From contig LOER01000016.1 of the NCBI GenBank assembly GCA_001515945.1, forward strand, positions 248,001-312,000: a stretch of 64,000 bases of DNA. Direction: 5' to 3'. Source of the DNA: Desulfitibacter sp. BRH_c19. Lineage in GTDB: Bacteria > Bacillota > DSM-16504 > Desulfitibacterales > Desulfitibacteraceae. Positions 52,889 through 62,077 of this stretch are shown piece by piece. Both the position numbers and the translations under genes were made by a program. Under the pieces are notes generated by a model. The model was not told the origin of the DNA. It made no database searches and saw nothing but the letters and a program-made list of their open reading frames with translations. The stretch's first letter is position 1, and each line of letters begins with the position of its first letter.

Positions 52889-53808
52889 CAGTAGCTCCTT
52901 TCTTGAGTAATGATTTCCTCTAAAAATGTTAAATAATTATCATATCGCCACTTTGCAATGTTCCCTTCTTCTACACTTTCTTTAATTTTACAACCAGGCT
53001 CTGCCTTATGGAGACAAGAAGAAAATTTACAAGCCCTTTGAATTCTTTCCATTTCAGGAAACAAAAATCTGAGTTCCTCTCTTTTTAAGTCTAATGGCAG
53101 ATGTAATCTATTAAACCCAGGGGTATCTGCCACCAAACCTCCACAGCTCAATGGTAGTAACTGAACATATCGAGTGGTATGTTTACCAATTTCCACCTTA
53201 GTACTTACTGCACCAATTTTTAAGGCTAGCTCTGGGTCTAAAACATTAATCAAACTTGACTTTCCAACCCCAGATAGTCCTGCAAGAACTGTTATCTCAT
53301 CATTTAAATGTGATTCTAAGCCATCTAATCCGTCTTCTGTTTTTACACTTGTAAAGAAAACTGTATATCCAATTTTTTTGTATTCATTGGCAAGAGAAAC
53401 AGTATCATCGTCTGCTAAATCTAATTTATTAAAAGCAATAAGTGACCTCAAGTTAGAATGAGCCCCTAAAACTAAAAGCCTATCTAATAGCACCCAGTTA
53501 GGTCGAGGTGCTTTTAAAGACACCACAATCAATAATTGACTTACATTTGCTATGGCTGGTCTATAAAGTTCGGTAACCCTTGGTTGTATTTGTTCTATAA
53601 CACCCTCATTTTCGTTTACTTTTGTAAAAATAACCTTATCCCCAGCAATTACATCTATTTTCTTTAATCTGTGCTTTCCACGAAGTCTACATTCCCATAT
53701 TTTATTATCGTATTGTACATAGTAAAAACTACTATATCTGCTTAACACAATTCCTTCCAGAACAAATCTCCTCCTATGACGGTACCGGTCTTTCATGAAT
53801 AAGGACAT
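52888..53808 (-). CDS. rsgA: ribosome small-subunit GTPase RsgA
   Basis: A circularly permuted GTPase checking 30S assembly. After an OB-fold come FNKLDLAD (G4), GLSGVGKSSLINVL (G1) and DTPGFNRL (G3), then the zinc site CKFSSCLHKAEPGCKI. The start is uncertain. The ATG at 53808 overlaps prkC; but AGGAGG lies at about codons 12-13, and comparison with Bacillus RsgA suggests a beginning near residue 17 (53760), where the nearest codon is a CTG. The ATG at 53796 is a third option. Confidence 0.93.
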   Translation of the reverse strand: MSLFMKDRYRHRRRFVLEGIVLSRYSSFYYVQYDNKIWECRLRGKHRLKKIDVIAGDKVIFTKVNENEGVIEQIQPRVTELYRPAIANVSQLLIVVSLKAPRPNWVLLDRLLVLGAHSNLRSLIAFNKLDLADDDTVSLANEYKKIGYTVFFTSVKTEDGLDGLESHLNDEITVLAGLSGVGKSSLINVLDPELALKIGAVSTKVEIGKHTTRYVQLLPLSCGGLVADTPGFNRLHLPLDLKREELRFLFPEMERIQRACKFSSCLHKAEPGCKIKESVEEGNIAKWRYDNYLTFLEEIITQERSY

Positions 53809-55585
53809 TATCTTGATATATCTTTACAACACCTTCTCCATAAAACGGAACCGCTGTTCTAATATGATCACCTGGTTGATGTCGTTTTAAATATTCTTCT
53901 CGTATACCTTTTTGATCTTCTACTACAATTTTTATGAGATGTTCTTGTCCATCGTCTACAACAGACATCGTAACAGTTGCTGATTGAGGTTTTGGTCCTG
54001 GACCCCTGCTAACAACAAGGTTAACCGTACTTCTTTGAAGAATTGTAGCACCTGGAGAAATATCCTGGCTCACAACTTGACCGGTAAAATATTTATCACT
54101 ATCCTCATATGACATTATTCCTAGATCAAGTCTTTTCTCTCTTAAAATATTTTCTGCCTCTGCTAGGGCTAGCCCTCTAAGGTCGGGCATCTTAATATTT
54201 TCAAGCTTTGCCCCCTTACTTACAACCAATGAAATCTCTGATCCTACGTCCTGCATAACACCAGCTAGAGGATTCTGTCCCACAACTCGTCCTTCAGGGT
54301 GTTCTTCACTAAACACTTCTTCAATTTCTTCATCTACAAGTAAGTCTAGATTTTCAATCTTTATCCTAGCTGCCCTTAAGGTTTCTCCTATAACATTCGG
54401 CACTTCTACCTGTCTTTGTCCTAGACTAATATCAAGCCTTACAAATCTACCTTTTCTTACTGCGTTTTCTGGTCTCGGGTTTTGGTCTATAACATGGTTT
54501 TTGGGAATGTTAGAGTGAAACCTCTCACTTCCAATCTCTACCCTAAGTCCTTCTTGTTCAAGTGTCCTGCCAGCTTCTTCTAAGCTCTTACCTATCACAT
54601 CCGGCACCCTTACTTCTTCTACTCGTATAATCTCCTGGGCTAAAAAGAAGCCACCAATTAACAGTCCTACTATAAGTAGACCAATTAGTACCCATCCAAA
54701 AGGCTTTAACTTTTTTTTGTTTTTTCCAGAGTGGGAGGTATTATTTCGTTCACCAACTATAAATGGAGTACTGCTATCTAATCTCTCTAAATAAGATTTC
54801 ATTTCTCCTGCACTAGAAAATCTTTTATCCTTGTCCCTTTCCATGGCTTTTAAAATAACAAACTCTAATTGCCGGCTGACATCAGGATTTATCTCAGTAG
54901 GTCTCTTAGGAGAATCTTGAATATGCTTTAAGGCAACGGTAATAGGACTTTCCCCTTCATGAGGTATATGTCCTGTTGCCATCTCATACAGAACAACACC
55001 AGCTGAATATAAATCAGACTTATAATCAGTTATATCTCCCTTAGCTTGTTCAGGTGAGAGATAATGGACTGAACCCATGAAACCACCATTATAAGTAACA
55101 GTAGCTTCAGTTACTGCCCTTGCTATTCCAAAATCAGTTACTTTTACTTTACCAAAATTTGTTAATAAGATATTATGCGGCTTGATATCTCTATGGATTA
55201 TTTTATTGCTATGGGCATGGTCTAATGCATCACAAATCTGCATTCCTATATCTATTAATTTATCCTGCTTTAGAGGTCCATGTTCAGAGATATATTCCTT
55301 TAGATTTACTCCTTCAACATATTCCATTACTAAATATTGGGTGTTTTGTTCAATCCCAACATCATATATGCTAACAATATTAGGATGAGAGAGACGCGCT
55401 ACAGCTTGAGCTTCTCTTCTAAATCTTTTTGCAAATTCTTCATCACTAGCATACTGTTCACGTAATATTTTAATTGTAACCTGACGATCCAAGAGTGTAT
55501 CTAGACCCTTATACACCTCTGCCATACCGCCGCCGCCAAGTTTATTTAATAACTTATAGCGATTTCCTAACACTCTATCAACCAT
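53774..55585 (-). CDS. prkC: PASTA-domain serine/threonine kinase
   Basis: A 603-residue membrane kinase that senses muropeptides in spore formers. The kinase domain (about 10-270) has KLGGGGMAEVYKG, HRDIKPHNILLTNFG and DFGIARAVTE. A single helix (about 295-320) leads to three PASTA repeats (begin VRVPDVIGKSLEE, VEVPNVIGETLRA, IKMPDLRGLALAE) and a short C-terminal domain. prpC, the matching phosphatase, lies just upstream. Confidence 0.96.
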   Translation of the reverse strand: MVDRVLGNRYKLLNKLGGGGMAEVYKGLDTLLDRQVTIKILREQYASDEEFAKRFRREAQAVARLSHPNIVSIYDVGIEQNTQYLVMEYVEGVNLKEYISEHGPLKQDKLIDIGMQICDALDHAHSNKIIHRDIKPHNILLTNFGKVKVTDFGIARAVTEATVTYNGGFMGSVHYLSPEQAKGDITDYKSDLYSAGVVLYEMATGHIPHEGESPITVALKHIQDSPKRPTEINPDVSRQLEFVILKAMERDKDKRFSSAGEMKSYLERLDSSTPFIVGERNNTSHSGKNKKKLKPFGWVLIGLLIVGLLIGGFFLAQEIIRVEEVRVPDVIGKSLEEAGRTLEQEGLRVEIGSERFHSNIPKNHVIDQNPRPENAVRKGRFVRLDISLGQRQVEVPNVIGETLRAARIKIENLDLLVDEEIEEVFSEEHPEGRVVGQNPLAGVMQDVGSEISLVVSKGAKLENIKMPDLRGLALAEAENILREKRLDLGIMSYEDSDKYFTGQVVSQDISPGATILQRSTVNLVVSRGPGPKPQSATVTMSVVDDGQEHLIKIVVEDQKGIREEYLKRHQPGDHIRTAVPFYGEGVVKIYQDNVLIHERPVPS

Positions 55586-55637
55586 ATTAGGTCACCTCAA
55601 ATTTCATTAAGGTATGGGGACACACCTGCTATTGTGA

Positions 55638-55665
55638 AGCCAGAAGTCAGAATTCAGAAGTCAGA
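55638..55665. repeat. four tandem heptamers (consensus AGTCAGA)
   Basis: AGCCAGA, AGTCAGA, ATTCAGA, AGTCAGA head to tail in the gap between prpC and prkC. The same 7-base unit makes up the array at 16697-16731, some 39 kb away. Confidence 0.85.
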
Positions 55666-55741
55666 ATAAACCTTCAAAATCTTACCCCTGAACAGGAAGG
55701 CAGGACTTTCCCCGAATCTTTTGTTTACAAACACATACTAT

Positions 55742-56455
55742 TTAAATGCACTTAACTAAAACTACTGTAACATTATCACTTCCACCGCTTAATAAAGCAG
55801 TATTAATTAATACCTCAACAGCATCTTTAACCGAGTTTTGCAATACTATATGCCTTATATCATTGTTACTTAAGACATTAAATAGCCCATCAGTACATAA
55901 AAGAATTATATCATTAGCGTGAATTTGGTGTGTCAGTATATCAATTTCAACCTCTGTAGCCACCCCTATTGCTCTCATAAGGAGATTTCGCTGAGGGTGA
56001 TTAAGAGCGTCTTCTTCTGTAATGCCACCATTTCGCAGCAATTCACCAACATAAGAATGATCATCTGTTAACTGAACAATCCCCTTTGCATTAATTAAAT
56101 ATGCTCTACTATCTCCAATGTGTCCAATATAAGCAACTGCTTTATCATCTAAGTGCATAAAAGTCATAGTAGTTCCCATACCTACTGTTTCAGGATTAAC
56201 ACTAGCATGGTTAATAATATCTTTGTTAGCTGCATTCATTGCCTTTACAATGAGTTGACTTTTATCAGTATTTATTTCATTATGTTTCTTAAAGATTTTA
56301 TCAGCACTATTAATGGCAATGGTACTTGCAAGCTGTCCAGCATTATGTCCTCCCATTCCATCTGCGACAATATAGATTCTGTTTTGTTGATCAATTAAAA
56401 AAGAATCCTGATTTTCCTGTCTTAATCCTTTTTTTGATAAACCTGCTGCTTCCAT
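55742..56455 (-). CDS. prpC: PP2C-type protein phosphatase PrpC
   Basis: A metal-dependent Ser/Thr phosphatase that reverses PrkC action. QENQDSFLI, VADGMGGHNAGQLAS, YIGHIGDSRAYL, LCTDGLFNVLSN and LSGGSDNVTVVLVKC carry the metal-binding Asp and Gly residues. The ATG at 56455 (MEAAGLSKKGLRQENQDSF, 237 residues) has GGTGG 9-11 bases upstream; earlier GTG codons lack a site. It is followed by prkC after a gap with the heptamer array. Confidence 0.94.
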   Translation of the reverse strand: MEAAGLSKKGLRQENQDSFLIDQQNRIYIVADGMGGHNAGQLASTIAINSADKIFKKHNEINTDKSQLIVKAMNAANKDIINHASVNPETVGMGTTMTFMHLDDKAVAYIGHIGDSRAYLINAKGIVQLTDDHSYVGELLRNGGITEEDALNHPQRNLLMRAIGVATEVEIDILTHQIHANDIILLCTDGLFNVLSNNDIRHIVLQNSVKDAVEVLINTALLSGGSDNVTVVLVKCI

Positions 56456-56548
56456 TAATTTTAACACCACCAATGTTAACTTAAACTAATGTATAATCCA
56501 AGAATAAGTATATAACTTCGCTTAATTGAACCATTATCCTCTTTTTGA

Positions 56549-57589
56549 TCATTTCAGATTTGTCTTAGCCATTAACTGACCACAAGCCGCGTCAATATCT
56601 GACCCCTTTTCACTACGCACTACAGTTTCTATCCCTTTGGACTGTAATATATGACAAAAATTGTTTACAGTTTTAGCATTAGGCTTTCTCATTTCTGTTC
56701 CTTCCACAGGATTAGCAGGTATAATATTAATATTGCAAAGTAAACTCCTTAATAATTCAGCCAATTGCTTTGCGTGGTAGATGCTATCATTTAAATCTTT
56801 TGCTAAAATATACTCGAAAGTTACCTTTCTGTTAGTTTTGTCAATAAAAAACTTGACAGAGTCTAATAGGTCCTCTATTGGATACTTTCTATTTATAGGT
56901 ACCAATACATTTCTCAATTCATTATTTGAAGCATGTAGAGAAATCGCAAGTGTTAAAGGTATTGCTTCTTCTGCTAGTTTTTTTATTTCAGGTACTAACC
57001 CACAAGTAGAAATAGTTATTTTACGGACACTAATATTTAAACCTGGTTCATCTATAATTATTCTAATAGATTTTATAACACTATCATAGTTTAATAATGG
57101 TTCTCCCATTCCCATATAAACTATATTGTCAATATCTCCATGTCTCTGAATTACCGTAAGAATCTGCCCAATAACCTCTCCTGTAGTTAGGTTTCGGTCT
57201 AGACCCATTTTACCTGTGGCACAAAAGACACAACCTATTGGACATCCTATTTGAGAAGATATACAAAGAGTCTTCCTTTTTCTCGAATTTTTTCCCCCAT
57301 GAAACATTAAAACGGTTTCAACTGTTTTTTTATCTTTAAGCTGCAATAAAAACTTTGTAGTACCATCTATCTTAGAAATTTGTTCCTTAATAATAACCGG
57401 AAATTTACAGTTGAAATTGTTCTTAAGCCATAACCTTAAAGCAAGGGGTAGGTTGTTCATTTCATCAGGTTTATCAATTAATTTAGTATACAACCATTCA
57501 TAAATTTGTTTGCCTCTGTACGAAGGAAAACCAGCTTCTTGAAGCATGTCCGCCAGCTCTTCTTTTGTATAATTTAAAATATCCTTCAT
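56549..57589 (-). CDS. rlmN: 23S rRNA/tRNA adenine-C2 methyltransferase RlmN
   Basis: A radical SAM enzyme that methylates A2503 of 23S rRNA and A37 of some tRNAs. CPIGCVFCATGKMG has the CxxxCxxC cluster, and the second catalytic Cys is in DIDAACGQL at the C-terminus. ISTCGLVPEIKKLA and LAISLHASNNELRN are typical. The ATG at 57589 (MKDILNYTKEELADML, 346 residues) follows AGAGGTG; a longer frame is not supported. Confidence 0.96.
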   Translation of the reverse strand: MKDILNYTKEELADMLQEAGFPSYRGKQIYEWLYTKLIDKPDEMNNLPLALRLWLKNNFNCKFPVIIKEQISKIDGTTKFLLQLKDKKTVETVLMFHGGKNSRKRKTLCISSQIGCPIGCVFCATGKMGLDRNLTTGEVIGQILTVIQRHGDIDNIVYMGMGEPLLNYDSVIKSIRIIIDEPGLNISVRKITISTCGLVPEIKKLAEEAIPLTLAISLHASNNELRNVLVPINRKYPIEDLLDSVKFFIDKTNRKVTFEYILAKDLNDSIYHAKQLAELLRSLLCNINIIPANPVEGTEMRKPNAKTVNNFCHILQSKGIETVVRSEKGSDIDAACGQLMAKTNLK

Positions 57590-57653
57590 CTTTACACCTC
57601 TAGTACTAGTATTTACCATAATAGTAGGAAAGTATCAGCAAAGGGAGCCTTGG

Positions 57654-59009
57654 TTAAGACTCCCTTATTATTCGTGAAATAAAAAATCCATCCATATTAT
57701 GTCTTTGGGGTAAAATTTGCATAAAACCTTTTTCTGCAGTATAAGACAAGTCTGGGTCAAGAGCTAATCTGGTAGGTATATATGGAAGAAGGCTATCAAA
57801 ACGATAGTTCTTGTTTTTCTTTAAAAACATGTTAACTACATCATGATTTTCTTCATGGGCCATAGTACATGTACTATATACCAATGTTCCTCCTAGCTTT
57901 AAACAGCGCGATGCTCCTTCTATTATTTCAGACTGAAGCTTTGCTAGCTCTTTAATCTGCTGCTGATTTTTTTTCCACCGTAAATCAGCTCGTCTTCGTA
58001 AAACACCAAGTCCCGAGCAAGGAACATCAAGTAGCAGGTAATCAATTTGTCTTTCATATAAATCGCCAAGCCTCTGAGCTTCTTGCTTTTGAACCTGTAT
58101 AGACATAACACCTAGTCTTCTAGCGTTTTGTTCAATAAGCTTAAGCTTATGACTGTGGATATCAAATGCCAAAATATTGCTCTTGTCTTCTGTCAATTGA
58201 GCTAAATGAGTAGTTTTTGAACCAGGAGCTGCACATGCATCAACAACAGTAGACCCAACTGCTGGGCTTAAACACCTGGCTACTAACATGGATGCCTCAT
58301 CCTGCATAATGAATAATCCCTGTATAAAAGACTCAATTTTATCTATTTGTTCAAACTTCTCTATCTCTAGACCCTCTGGAGCATAGAGAGTTTTCTTTAC
58401 GCTAATATCCTTATTTAAGAGGTTCTCCTTAAGATCCTCAATATCAACCTTTAATGTATTTACCCTGATTGTATTAGGAGATTTTGAGTTATTGTGCTTG
58501 CATAGAGTAATGGTATCTTTAACTCCGTATTCCTCTACCCATCGCCTTACAAGCCATTGGGGATGGGAATAAACAACAGAGATATGCATTACTGGATCCT
58601 CATTAATATCTGGAAATGATATTTCATCTTGATTTCTTGCAATATTTCTAAGTACACCATTAACGAACTTCACACTACCGGGGTTTCCATACTTTTTTGC
58701 TAGGTTTACTGATTCATTACATGCTGCAGATACAGGAACCTTATCTAAGTATATCAACTGATAAATACCAGTCAACAGAATATAATTTATCCAGGGGTCT
58801 ATCTTCTTTTTACTAACAAAGATCTTCATTATCCACTCAATGGAATTCTTATTTTTAACTGTTCCATACACTATTTCAGTAATAAAACGACGCTCAAGGG
58901 GACTAAAATTAGCCTCCTTGAGCAAATTATTTACTGCAATATTTGTAAAAGCACCCTTTTCTAGAACCTCATAAACTGCTTTTAAGGCTGAATCTCTGAC
59001 TCTATCCAT
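57654..59009 (-). CDS. rsmB: 16S rRNA (cytosine967-C5)-methyltransferase
   Basis: An N-terminal NusB-like RNA-binding domain (about 1-130) joins a C-terminal Rossmann methyltransferase. DACAAPGSKTTHLAQL binds SAM, and VPCSGLGVLRRRADLRWKK and STCTMAHEEN supply the two catalytic cysteines. The ATG at 59009 (MDRVRDSALKAVYEVL, 451 residues) follows GGAG by eight bases; the upstream frame would overlap yugP. Confidence 0.96.
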   Translation of the reverse strand: MDRVRDSALKAVYEVLEKGAFTNIAVNNLLKEANFSPLERRFITEIVYGTVKNKNSIEWIMKIFVSKKKIDPWINYILLTGIYQLIYLDKVPVSAACNESVNLAKKYGNPGSVKFVNGVLRNIARNQDEISFPDINEDPVMHISVVYSHPQWLVRRWVEEYGVKDTITLCKHNNSKSPNTIRVNTLKVDIEDLKENLLNKDISVKKTLYAPEGLEIEKFEQIDKIESFIQGLFIMQDEASMLVARCLSPAVGSTVVDACAAPGSKTTHLAQLTEDKSNILAFDIHSHKLKLIEQNARRLGVMSIQVQKQEAQRLGDLYERQIDYLLLDVPCSGLGVLRRRADLRWKKNQQQIKELAKLQSEIIEGASRCLKLGGTLVYSTCTMAHEENHDVVNMFLKKNKNYRFDSLLPYIPTRLALDPDLSYTAEKGFMQILPQRHNMDGFFISRIIRES

Positions 59010-59037
59010 GTTTTCTACTCCTACCTTTTTCCTCGAC

Positions 59038-59721
59038 TTAATCGTCACCCATAATCCTTGATAAAATTAAGAGTCTAACCAGGTTCAAAATGGCGGCTAT
59101 CGCTGCAGCAACGTATGTGAGAGCTGCTGCTTGAAGTACCTTTCGTACTCCTTTTACTTCCTGTGGCGCAATAAAACCATGGGCCTGAAGCTGGCCAATA
59201 GCTCTACTACTGGCATTAAACTCAACTGGTAAAGTTATTACCTGAAATAAAACTACTGCCGCAAAAAGGTATATTCCAGCATTTAAAAATGTCGGATTAC
59301 CCATAAATAATCCTAAAATAATAATAGGAAATGATAGGCTTGAACCTATCTGAGCCACCGGAACAAAGGTTGACCTTAATTCCAATGGGAAGTAGCCATT
59401 ATTATGCTGAATTGCATGACCTACCTCATGTGCAGCAACTCCTAGTGAAGCAAGTGAAGTCCCAGAATAAACCTCTGGTGACAAACGTACTTTCTTAGAT
59501 TTTGGGTCATAGTGATCAGATAGCTTGCCAGGACTGATTTCCACCTTTACATCATGCATACCATTATTTCCAAGAATTCTCTGTGCTACCATAGCACCAT
59601 TTGCCCCTTTAGCAGAAGCTACCTTAAGGTATTTATTAAAAGTTGATTTCACCTTAAACTGTGCATAAAGAGATAGAATAATAGCAGGTATTAAAAGTAA
59701 TAGTGTAAGATTCATTAACAT
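59038..59721 (-). CDS. YugP-type zinc metallopeptidase
   Basis: A membrane metallopeptidase of 227 residues. VAAHEVGHAIQHNNGYFPL contains HExxH with its zinc ligands (HEVGH). Hydrophobic helices surround it (start, about 125-170, and the end). The ATG at 59721 (MLMNLTLLLLIPAI) follows AGAGGTG. It occurs next to rsmB and fmt in many Clostridia; substrate unknown. Confidence 0.9.
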   Translation of the reverse strand: MLMNLTLLLLIPAIILSLYAQFKVKSTFNKYLKVASAKGANGAMVAQRILGNNGMHDVKVEISPGKLSDHYDPKSKKVRLSPEVYSGTSLASLGVAAHEVGHAIQHNNGYFPLELRSTFVPVAQIGSSLSFPIIILGLFMGNPTFLNAGIYLFAAVVLFQVITLPVEFNASSRAIGQLQAHGFIAPQEVKGVRKVLQAAALTYVAAAIAAILNLVRLLILSRIMGDD

Positions 59722-59850
59722 TAAAATCACCTCTTTTTGAGTCATTATATATAGTGCTAGCATACATGTACTTCTTATTTATATTATACCACTTTGTCAA
59801 TATAACTTAAAATTATCATTTAAATGAATTACCAATACTTATCTAAGAGC

Positions 59851-60663
59851 CTAGATCAATGGCTTTTGGTTTTGAGATTCAAAAGGAACTCTTCTCCTAG
59901 TAGTGTTATAAAGGAAAAATTCTATGGCATCCTCTACTGCATTCATACTAACGTTTGTATTAAAGCATGGTCCCTCTGGTCTTATATTTAATATTCCCAA
60001 TACAGGTAAGGGTTTGCTATCTTTTATACCACTAGTTAGATCCCGTTCACAAGCAATTGCGATTACAGCTTTTGGTCTGTTTTGTTCGATAAATTTTCTT
60101 GCTAATGTGCCTCCTGATGCGACTACCAATTTTACTCCATAATTTTCAGCTATTGTATGTAAATCATCCACAGGACATTTTCCACAACGAACGCAAGTTG
60201 TAGAATCAATTGTGATTTTATGTTGACAATCACTATTCTGAATGCAATGTGGGGCCAATATCATGATTTTCTCCGGTGCTATGGTTAATCTTTTAGATTT
60301 TACAAGTTGATTATTAACTTCAATAAAAGAGCTCTTTATGATTTGCTGGTCTATACCAAGAATTCGCCCAATATATAACGCTACAGGGAATAGGGTATTT
60401 ACTGCTAATAGCATTATATTTTGCAAAAGCGGAGGCATGTTTTGTTCTTTCCAAAGAGCAATAATTAATCCAACTATACCAAATCCCAAAAAGATAAGGA
60501 TGGTACAGAAAATAGCTATAATTGCAAATACTACAATTTGCTGATATATATCAGTACTCTTAAAAAATAGATGCCAACTAAAAATCAATACTCCAAACAG
60601 CAGTAATAAGCTAAAGCATATTAACCCTATGAACACCCTTTTCCTTGATTTCACTATAAACAC
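59851..60663 (-). CDS. DUF116 family membrane protein with Cys cluster
   Basis: A 270-residue protein with two or three N-terminal membrane helices (about 8-30, 40-70, possibly 80-100) and a cytoplasmic domain. HCIQNSDCQHKI and CVRCGKC (Cys140, 146, 157, 160, 163) could hold an iron-sulfur cluster. VASGGTLARKFI and GILNIRPEGPCFNTNVSMNA match the DUF116 family. It lies directly downstream of fmt. No function known to me. Confidence 0.85.
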   Translation of the reverse strand: MFIVKSRKRVFIGLICFSLLLLFGVLIFSWHLFFKSTDIYQQIVVFAIIAIFCTILIFLGFGIVGLIIALWKEQNMPPLLQNIMLLAVNTLFPVALYIGRILGIDQQIIKSSFIEVNNQLVKSKRLTIAPEKIMILAPHCIQNSDCQHKITIDSTTCVRCGKCPVDDLHTIAENYGVKLVVASGGTLARKFIEQNRPKAVIAIACERDLTSGIKDSKPLPVLGILNIRPEGPCFNTNVSMNAVEDAIEFFLYNTTRRRVPFESQNQKPLI

Positions 60664-60664
60664 C

Positions 60665-61600
60665 TCAATAAGTAAAAGTTGATCCTTCTTGTATGGATTT
60701 TCCTTTTAGAAATTCACTAACCTTTAACCTCTTTTTGCCTGGTAATTGTAACTCAAGAAGCCTTACTATTCCTTGGCCAGCTTGTACCTCTATACCATTA
60801 ACTAAATCAATTTTTAAAATGGTTCCTGGTTTATCTTCACCATCATTTAAACTAACAATTTCACTCATCCATACCTTTATAGTCTCATTAGATAATTTTG
60901 TATATGCACCAGGCCATGGATTTAGTCCACGGATAAGATTATGAATATCAAAAGCAGATTTTTTCCAATTAATTTGTTCTATCTTTCTTTCGATTTTCGG
61001 GGCATAAACTGCTAAAGATTTTTCCTGGGGAAGATTGTTTATACCTTCTGGCAATTTATCTAATACTCGTATCATTAATTCTGCTCCTTGGTTTGCGAGC
61101 TTATCATGTATATCTCCTAATGTTTCATCAACATTTATTTTAATAGATTTCCGTGCTAAGATATCCCCGGTATCGAGACCTTCATCCATTTGCATTATGG
61201 TAACACCTGTTTCTTCTTCTCCATTAATGATAGCCCAGTGTATTGGGGCTGCACCTCGGTACTTTGGCAAAAGGCTTGCATGAACATTTAAACAACCATA
61301 TTTTGGTAGCTCCAATATTTCTTTTGGAATAATCTGTCCATATGCTGCTACAACAATTACATCGGGATTTATATTCCTAAGTAATTCAATTATTGACTGC
61401 TCGCTAATGTTATGTGGTTGCATGACAGTTAAGCCTAGCTCCCGCGCAGCTATTTTTACAGAAGGTTCTTGAAATTTTTTACCCCTGCCCTTTTTTCTAT
61501 CTGGTTGAGTAATAACAAGGGGTATTTTAAAAGCAGAACTATATATTTTTTTTAGTGTGGGGACAGCAAAGTCTGGAGTACCCATAAACACTACTTTCAT
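60665..61600 (-). CDS. fmt: methionyl-tRNA formyltransferase
   Basis: Formylates initiator Met-tRNA. VVFMGTPDFAVPTLKKIY, ASLLPKYRGAAPIHWAIING (catalytic HxSLLPxxRG) and DEGLDTGDILARK are conserved; the C-terminal OB-like domain follows. The ATG at 61600 (MKVVFMG, 311 residues) follows AGGTGA. It lies just after def, whose product removes the formyl group. Confidence 0.96.
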   Translation of the reverse strand: MKVVFMGTPDFAVPTLKKIYSSAFKIPLVITQPDRKKGRGKKFQEPSVKIAARELGLTVMQPHNISEQSIIELLRNINPDVIVVAAYGQIIPKEILELPKYGCLNVHASLLPKYRGAAPIHWAIINGEEETGVTIMQMDEGLDTGDILARKSIKINVDETLGDIHDKLANQGAELMIRVLDKLPEGINNLPQEKSLAVYAPKIERKIEQINWKKSAFDIHNLIRGLNPWPGAYTKLSNETIKVWMSEIVSLNDGEDKPGTILKIDLVNGIEVQAGQGIVRLLELQLPGKKRLKVSEFLKGKSIQEGSTFTY

Positions 61601-61609
61601 TTTTATCAC

Positions 61610-62065
61610 CTAATCTATCTCTTCAATATTATTTGCAATATCAATGAACAGAACACCTTCTAAATGATCAATTTCATGCTGAAGTGCCCTTGCCAAAAGA
61701 CCCTCAGCCTTTATTTCGATCTGATCACCATTTCTATTGAGTCCAGTAACTATAACTCTTTCAGCTCTAGAGACCTCTCCTTTTACTCCTGGAACACTTA
61801 AACAACCTTCTACTTCTTTTTTAATCCCCTCTGAGCTGGTTATTTCTGGATTAATAAATTCTATGAGACCTTCTCCTATATCAATTACTATCACACGTTT
61901 CGACACACCAACCTGAGGTGCTGCTAAACCTACTCCCAAGGCATCATCCATTGTGTCTTTCATGTTATCCAATAGTTTTATAATACTTGAATTGATTTTC
62001 GGAACTGGCTTAGCTTTTTCTCTAAGAATATTATCTCCCACTTTTACAATCTGATATATAGCCAA
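61610..62065 (-). CDS. def: peptide deformylase
   Basis: Removes the N-formyl group from nascent proteins. Motif [11 protein letters not shown], motif [10 protein letters not shown] with the metal Cys, and motif [12 protein letters not shown] with the metal His pair and catalytic Glu are intact. The 151 residues are normal for the short type. It lies 12 bases after priA and 9 before fmt. Confidence 0.97.
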   Translation of the reverse strand: MAIYQIVKVGDNILREKAKPVPKINSSIIKLLDNMKDTMDDALGVGLAAPQVGVSKRVIVIDIGEGLIEFINPEITSSEGIKKEVEGCLSVPGVKGEVSRAERVIVTGLNRNGDQIEIKAEGLLARALQHEIDHLEGVLFIDIANNIEEID

Positions 62066-62077
62066 TAAAACAACCTC

